DNA of 48,081 nt from Betaproteobacteria bacterium (GTDB taxonomy: Bacteria; Pseudomonadota; Gammaproteobacteria; Burkholderiales; SG8-39): positions 1 to 48,081 of the forward strand of contig VBCA01000016.1 of assembly GCA_005881575.1 (NCBI GenBank), read 5' to 3'. A program made the translations under genes and the position numbers. The first letter of the stretch is position 1. Each line of letters opens with the position of its first letter. Shown here in pieces: positions 45,162-48,081 of the stretch. The notes beneath the pieces are model-generated. The model was not told the origin of the DNA and did not search any database. It saw nothing but the letters and a program-made list of their open reading frames with translations.

Positions 45162-45297
45162 GGTACAACCTTGACCGCTTAGGGTCGTTTTGCGACAAGC
45201 CTGCAATCGGCCACAACCAGCCGGTCGTGCTCACAAGGACCGGGCACTCGGGCCCTACGCATCCGCTGTTGAGCTGGCCACCGGCTTCTTCTGGTGG

Positions 45298-47589
45298 TTA
45301 CGCACCTAGTTTCTTGACAGCCAGGTCGACCGCGGCCGCCAGATCCATATTCGCGCCGGCGGTCCATGCGTCGTCAAAACTACCGCGGAGCAGCTCCCGC
45401 AGCTTGGCAGTCGTGTCCGTCATCAGTCGCGCGTCGATCGGTTCAAGCGCCAAGCCAAGCGTGCTGCACGCCTTGGAGACCGCGCCGCCGAGCCGGGCAC
45501 CCGCGTCCGGGTCGCCGCGCGCGAGCGCAACGGCGGCGGCTGCGGCGAGGCTCCACGTGAGAGTGTGTGCGTCTCCGATCGAGCTGCTGAGCCCGAGGCT
45601 CTCGCGCAGCTTCGCCGCCGCGGCTTCGGTCTCGCCGCCGTGCAGGTCGATCACCGCGAGGTTTCCGAGGCAGCTCGCTATCCCGTACGTGTCGCCGACG
45701 GAGCGGTAGCCCTCGAGCGCGCGCTCGATCAGTGGACCTGCGCGCCGGTCGTCGACGCTCATGAGCATGTAGCCGAGGTTCGACCGGACGACCGCAGCCC
45801 CTCGAGCATCCCCGCTACGGTCTGCAAGGTCCAGCGCTTCATCGTTTATTGCCGCTGCACGCAGCGTATCGCCTAGGCAGATGTACGTCCCCGCAAGGTG
45901 GGTGAGGGCGAGCACAAGCCAGCGCGTGTCACCGATCTGCCGCAGAACATCGGCGGCCTCCTCGAAAAGGGCTCGGGAGCGCTCGAAATCGCCGCCGGCG
46001 TCGACCATATGGGCCATCCCGAACAGGCCTCGCGCTCGCGCCGTCGGAGATGCGTTCTGGCCGACGGCGAACGCCCGCTCGTACCAGAGCGACGCCTCGG
46101 CGATGCGTCCCCGGTTCCACCAGAAACGCCATATCGTCCCGGCCAGCATCAGCGCGCGTTCACCGTCGCGACTCTCGCAGGCGTACGCGAGCGCCTCGCG
46201 GAGATTGTCGTTTTCCACCACGAGACGGTCGTACCACTGACGCTGCTCGGGCCCGGTCAGCTTCGGCTCGGCCTGCTCGACCAGCTGGAGGAAAAACCCC
46301 AGGTGCCGGTCGCGGATTTCGTCCCGCTCGGAACTCCCCTCGATGCGCTCGCGACCGAACTCGCGAATCGTCTCGAGCATGAGAAACCGGCCCTCGCCGA
46401 CGGGCTTCAACAGGCTCCAGTCGACGAGTGCGGTGACCTGGTCGAGGTCCGTTCGGGCGACGACCTCTGCCGCCTCGAGCGAAAAGCTGCCTGGGAAGAC
46501 CGCGAGCCGATGGAAGGCTCGCTGCAGCGGCTCCTCCAGGAGGGCGTAGCTCCAACCGATCGTCGCGCGGAGCGTCTGTTGCCGTTCGGGCGCATCGCGC
46601 GTGCCGCCGGTCAGCAGCGGGAGGCTGTGAGCGAGCCGCTCCAGCAGCAACGACGGGTCGAGCACCTTGACCCGCGACGCCGCGAGCTCGAGCGCGAGCG
46701 GAAGTCCGTCGAGACGCTCGCAGATCGCGCTGACGTCCGGATGGGAGCGCAAGTCGGGCCGCACAGCTCTCGCTCGATCGAGGAAGAACTCGGCGGCATC
46801 GGACGGCGGCAGCGGATCGAGCGCGTACTCGCGCTCGCCGGAAAGCCGGAGCCGCGCGCGACTCGTGACCAGAATCTTGAGGTCAGGCGCGAGGGACAAA
46901 AGCGTGCTCACCTCGGCAGCCGCCGGCAGCAAATGCTCGAAGTTGTCGAGCACCAGCAGCGCGTCCCGGTCGCGAAGCTCCTTCAGTTCGCGCACTCCTG
47001 CGGCGAGCGCGATCGTCGCGGCGACGAGCGCCGGCTCTTGAACCGGCGCGAGGGGAACGAAGATGACACTCCCGCGGACGTCGTCGACCAGCCCGGCAGC
47101 GACCTGCAGTGCCAGCCGCGTCTTGCCGCTCCCGCCCGCGCCCGTCACCGTGACGAGACGCGCGCCGCCGGCCAGCATGCCGCGCAATTCGGTCAACTCC
47201 CGCTCGCGACCGATGAAGCGCGTGCGCTGCTCGGGCAGGCCATGCGGGATCGCCGGAGACGTTGAAGCAGCGGCCGGCGCCGCTTCGTCCGCGCCGAGCG
47301 ACACGGTGAACCGATAGCCTCGCCCCGGAATCGTTGCCACCGCGTGCGGCCCCAGCAGTTTGCGCAGCGCCGAGACCTGCACCTGCAGGTTGTTTTCCTC
47401 AACGACCAGCCCGGGCCAGACCAGATCGAGCAGCTCGTCCTTGCCCACGACCCGATCGCGGCGCTCGATCAGCGCCAGCAGCACATCGAAGGCGCGAGCG
47501 CCCAGTTTGGCGGGCACCCCGTTCACGAGCAGTTGTCGCGCCTCGGGTTGCACTTCAAAGGATCCAAATCGTACGGGGTTGGTGCCCAT
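45298..47589 (-). CDS. Winged-helix/NTPase/TPR transcriptional regulator (COG3903 type)
   Basis: 763 residues. N-terminal OmpR-type winged helix (about 1-97; YRF end of the recognition wing), AfsR/NB-ARC-like NTPase (about 120-430) with Walker A GAGGSGKT at 150-157 and Walker B LLVLD at 211-215, then TPR-like helical repeats (about 440-720). Such proteins act as nucleotide-dependent activators that sense ligands or proteins through the TPR part. ATG at 47589; divergent from the membrane protein gene at 47884 (294-base gap with no other gene), which is the likeliest target, with the Bug genes as another candidate. Confidence 0.93.
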   Translation of the reverse strand: MGTNPVRFGSFEVQPEARQLLVNGVPAKLGARAFDVLLALIERRDRVVGKDELLDLVWPGLVVEENNLQVQVSALRKLLGPHAVATIPGRGYRFTVSLGADEAAPAAASTSPAIPHGLPEQRTRFIGRERELTELRGMLAGGARLVTVTGAGGSGKTRLALQVAAGLVDDVRGSVIFVPLAPVQEPALVAATIALAAGVRELKELRDRDALLVLDNFEHLLPAAAEVSTLLSLAPDLKILVTSRARLRLSGEREYALDPLPPSDAAEFFLDRARAVRPDLRSHPDVSAICERLDGLPLALELAASRVKVLDPSLLLERLAHSLPLLTGGTRDAPERQQTLRATIGWSYALLEEPLQRAFHRLAVFPGSFSLEAAEVVARTDLDQVTALVDWSLLKPVGEGRFLMLETIREFGRERIEGSSERDEIRDRHLGFFLQLVEQAEPKLTGPEQRQWYDRLVVENDNLREALAYACESRDGERALMLAGTIWRFWWNRGRIAEASLWYERAFAVGQNASPTARARGLFGMAHMVDAGGDFERSRALFEEAADVLRQIGDTRWLVLALTHLAGTYICLGDTLRAAAINDEALDLADRSGDARGAAVVRSNLGYMLMSVDDRRAGPLIERALEGYRSVGDTYGIASCLGNLAVIDLHGGETEAAAAKLRESLGLSSSIGDAHTLTWSLAAAAAVALARGDPDAGARLGGAVSKACSTLGLALEPIDARLMTDTTAKLRELLRGSFDDAWTAGANMDLAAAVDLAVKKLGA

Positions 47590-47883
47590 GGCCAGTCGCT
47601 GAGGGCAATGCGGACGACATAGTACCCATCATTCGTTCGACCGGGTTGGCGCGGCGAGATCGGCGTCAGCCGGTGTCGTTCTACGAGACGTGGCTTAACC
47701 AGCAGTCGAAGACATGGCGGGCCGCGTGATGGCTGGTCGTCGGTGCCCGAAAAACCGATGGAAGGTCACACCTTTCAGAACGTTTAAGGCCGGCTAAAGG
47801 ACTGAAGCACCTCGCGGCTAGGAAAGTACGTCCCAGCAGCACCGGACCTTCCCCGACTGAAACACGACTGCAAGGAGATCGCC

Positions 47884-48081
47884 ATGAGCGCCAAGCCCAT
47901 CCTTACCCACCCCCGCGTTGCCACGACCATTGTCGCCGCCGTACTGTCGGCCTTTATCGCGATCGGGCTTCTCAGCGCGGTCGCCGGACTGTTCCAGCGC
48001 GACGGTACCCCGTTGGCGCAAATCGTCATCGCCGAGCGCGCCTGCGCCAATTATGCATTCGTATCCGAGCGCGAGACCTGC
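47884..48081 (+). CDS. Partial small membrane protein, hypothetical (3' end beyond window)
   Basis: 66 codons read to the window edge from ATG at 47884 with AAGGAG 6 bases upstream. One helix (ATTIVAAVLSAFIAIGLLSAV), then VIAERACANYAFVSERETC with two cysteines. Not recognised. Divergent from the COG3903-type regulator, which may control it. Confidence 0.6.
   Translation, partial: MSAKPILTHPRVATTIVAAVLSAFIAIGLLSAVAGLFQRDGTPLAQIVIAERACANYAFVSERETC

Noticed and set aside
47640-47729. Plus-strand frame ending SFYETWLNQQSKTWRAA as a gene relic
   Set aside because: It looks protein-like at the end but I recognise no family and there is no supported start.

Overview
The window looks like chromosome from a high-GC betaproteobacterium, probably Burkholderiales-like and not identifiable to genus from sequence alone. 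The evidence is the full rimP-nusA-infB-rbfA-truB-rpsO-pnp block, a trpS-scpA-scpB-rluB block, CCA-encoding tRNA genes, a TrpS of the long type, and above all several Bug-family (tripartite tricarboxylate transporter) binding proteins, a family strongly expanded in Betaproteobacteria.

Layout. 1-9172, mostly minus strand: a peptide-use pair (POT peptide importer cut by the window edge, secreted M28 aminopeptidase), a tRNA-His remnant, a REC-GAF-GAF-GGDEF-EAL protein with a ruined GGDEF signature, a secreted glycosidase-like protein with FN3 and CFI-box C-terminus, a YfcG-like glutathione transferase, and tRNA-Arg(TCT) and tRNA-Pro(TGG). 9327-24204: core information genes, with dksA on plus and then, on minus, pnp, rpsO, truB, rbfA, infB, nusA, rimP, rluB, scpB, scpA, trpS, an M50 protease, a PHP phosphatase and an alpha/beta hydrolase. 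24268-25702, plus: gamma-carbonic anhydrase, a methyltransferase and a broken Bug C-terminus. 25747-31020, minus: an SDR dehydrogenase and a GldA/GldF/GldG-like ABC system with DUF4340 protein. 31236-35097, plus: 7Fe ferredoxin fdxA followed by a 1176-residue flavoprotein that joins, in one chain, parts equivalent to NfnB (GltD-like) and NfnA (PyrK-like). 35111-36768, minus: three small conserved or hypothetical genes and tRNA-Leu(TAA).

36825 to the end is accessory in character. It opens with a tRNA-Cys 3' remnant exactly where the usual Gly-Cys-Leu tRNA array should continue, then paired 8-bp direct repeats, a beheaded antitoxin and a truncated Bug gene. After this come four intact Bug genes, a D-2-hydroxyacid dehydrogenase, an exported amidohydrolase, a small exported protein of unknown function, a VOC-protein fragment, a large winged-helix/NTPase/TPR regulator and a partial membrane protein gene. 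No TctA/TctB membrane partner, integrase, transposase or CRISPR array is visible.

The most interesting items are the ferredoxin plus fused Nfn-like flavoprotein, the scarred tRNA-Cys island edge with orphan Bug genes, and the scpB/rluB overlap, in which one 18-bp repeat encodes low-complexity protein in two frames.
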